Part shown: positions 63,285 through 64,000 of the stretch, in pieces
Layout of the letters: the number at the start of each line of letters is the position of its first letter
Numbering within the stretch: position 1 is the first letter of the stretch
Assembly (NCBI GenBank): GCA_965116395.1
Contig: OZ220684.1
Coordinates: 2,170,001-2,234,000, forward strand
Direction: 5' to 3'
Origin: Bin5 sp965116395
GTDB taxonomy: Bacteria > Chloroflexota > Anaerolineae > Caldilineales > Caldilineaceae
Length of the DNA: 64,000 nt
Made by a program: the position numbers and the translations under genes
Notes under the pieces: generated by a model
Databases searched by the model: none
Seen by the model: the letters and a program-made list of their open reading frames with translations, nothing else
What the model was told of the DNA's origin: nothing

Positions 63285-63298
63285 GTATACCGGTATAC
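63285..63298. promoter_or_regulatory. 14-bp palindrome upstream of the GHKL gene, possible operator
   Basis: gtataccggtatac is a perfect palindrome centred about 47 bp before the GHKL start codon, where a repressor or activator would bind. No regulator gene is adjacent. The extension accggcctg on one side is not symmetric. Confidence 0.45.
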
Positions 63299-63309
63299 CG
63301 GCCTGATCT

Positions 63310-63429
63310 CTAATGTGAGTTCAATTTGAGACCAAGACTGCTTACACGGGCTGCATCCTGGGATCGCGGGCGTTTCGCCCGCTCTGCCGATATTCGTAAA
63401 CTTTTGGTCTCATTTGGGTTCTACATTAA
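63310..63429. repeat. 120-bp palindromic element B
   Basis: Starts ctaatgtgagttcaatttga and ends catttgggttctacattaa, an imperfect inverted repeat. Its left end corresponds to the right end of element A in reverse complement, and its right end to the left end of A, so A and B are inverted copies. The middle differs and contains gcgggcgtttcgcccgc, a small hairpin. A further half-like sequence (ccaatagagaccaagacc) follows at about 63443-63460. Confidence 0.75.
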
Positions 63430-63559
63430 TCAATACAATTTCCAATAGAGACCAAGACCTTCTGTGTTTCGTGAGAGCGAGCAAGACTCCTGTCTTCCAA
63501 TTGCGAGGCTTGTGCAAACAGTCTTTGTATCGAAGAAAAATCTCTCTGAATTTGACGAC

Positions 63560-64000
63560 TTACTTGGTAAATGCTGCAGCTTCATACAGCGAACTGACCT
63601 GCACCCGGCGCCCTTCATCGGCCGCCGAGCGGTAGGCCGCATCCAGAAGCTCGACTGTGTGCCAGCCGACCTCCGCTGGCGACCGGTTCGGCGCGCCGCG
63701 CACGATGACGTCGACAAGGTTGTTCGCCGGCGCCGACGACAGATAACTCTGCTCCTCCGTCATGGGCGGCAACTCCTCCACAGTCCCGTCTGCATAGTAA
63801 ATTGTACAGCGCTTGTGGATAATGTCGGCGTTGATCCACCCCCGGTCACAGTAGATCTGCACCACCATCTCCTGCTCCGGACCGCCGGCATGCAGCGTGC
63901 CGGAACTGCCGACATTGGCCAGCGCGCCGTTGTCCATCTGCGCGATCATCGCGTCAACCACATCCACCCGTGTATCGAGATTTTCCATCAGCGCCAGCAC
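63560..64000 (-). CDS. Gfo/Idh/MocA family oxidoreductase, C-terminal part, cut by window edge
   Basis: The 146 visible codons are the C-terminal alpha/beta domain of a Gfo/Idh/MocA dehydrogenase: DAMIAQMDNGALANVGSSGT, then a strand series with EMVVQIYCDRGWINADI, and the closing VGWHTVELLDAAYRSAADEG, typical of the family's last helix. The Rossmann domain lies beyond position 64000. It is GC-rich like the catabolic genes elsewhere, so the AT-rich island ends at about 63.5 kb. It is the second member of this family in the window (first at 3430). Confidence 0.85.
   Translation of the reverse strand: MLALMENLDTRVDVVDAMIAQMDNGALANVGSSGTLHAGGPEQEMVVQIYCDRGWINADIIHKRCTIYYADGTVEELPPMTEEQSYLSSAPANNLVDVIVRGAPNRSPAEVGWHTVELLDAAYRSAADEGRRVQVSSLYEAAAFTK

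Noticed and set aside
1..64000. CRISPR array, rRNA or complete tRNA gene
   Set aside because: No regularly spaced direct repeats of 24-40 bp, no rRNA landmarks and no cloverleaf with matching stems were found by reading; the only tRNA-like piece is the unpaired fragment at 59657-59680.

Overview
The window looks like a chromosomal segment of an uncultured, GC-rich bacterium, most likely a Chloroflexota member of the Caldilinea/Anaerolineae type. That placement is an inference from gene content: a stand-alone NurA-type nuclease, a K+-dependent-type membrane pyrophosphatase, GatB, many carbohydrate-catabolism genes (enolase-superfamily, Gfo/Idh/MocA, GH29, PhyH, MalEFG-like ABC importer) and intergenic spaces full of small repeats. 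No rRNA, complete tRNA or CRISPR array was seen.

Layout. 1-10.6 kb: catabolic genes (enolase-superfamily protein, TIM-barrel isomerase, Gfo/Idh/MocA dehydrogenase, GH29 fucosidase with a coupled unknown gene), a SAM methyltransferase, a fluoride channel and an M1 metallopeptidase lipoprotein. 10.9-13.0 kb: DNA maintenance (NurA-like, Ogt) and an orphan HicB-like protein. 13.1-19.0 kb: a first defence-like islet with a 1397-residue STAND-type NTPase carrying an N-terminal nuclease-like domain, and a HepT-MntA-DUF4268-like operon bracketed by direct repeats of the 3' end of the neighbouring PmoA-like gene. 19.2-33.9 kb: PmoA-like/DUF6807, GatB, M28 peptidase, lytic transglycosylase, a GT39-like membrane protein, and a sugar ABC importer followed by PhyH. 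34-41 kb: gene debris (DUF433 gene split by a MITE, interrupted zinc-ribbon gene, RHS remnant, M20 fragment, restriction-enzyme remnant, frameshifted IS3) around an intact di-haem oxidoreductase gene. 41.3-50.9 kb: tandem M20 peptidases, a DSD1-like PLP enzyme lacking its metal ligands, SDR, HppA, a second enolase-superfamily protein, and an M55 peptidase. 51-63.3 kb: a second, more AT-rich defence island. 63.6 kb to the end: a partial Gfo/Idh/MocA gene.

The most interesting locus is 54.8-63.2 kb, all on the minus strand: a 1128-residue sacsin-like GHKL ATPase ending in a DUF3883-like PD-(D/E)XK domain, a HerA-like translocase, a NurA-family nuclease and a DNA methyltransferase. Downstream, beyond a dead IS982 copy, lies a GmrSD-type (DUF262/DUF1524) restriction enzyme. 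The module combines a self-marking enzyme, a translocase-nuclease pair and a possible ATP-dependent sensor/effector. I infer an anti-phage or anti-plasmid system and cannot match this exact four-gene set to a named one. Two 120-bp palindromic elements flank the GHKL gene.

A family of about 290-bp MITEs (terminal inverted repeat GTAACTACTCAGCC, 8-bp target duplications, IS66-like ends) occupies five intergenic sites plus one core fragment. One copy splits a DUF433 gene whose intact paralogue lies 4 kb away and preserves the empty site.
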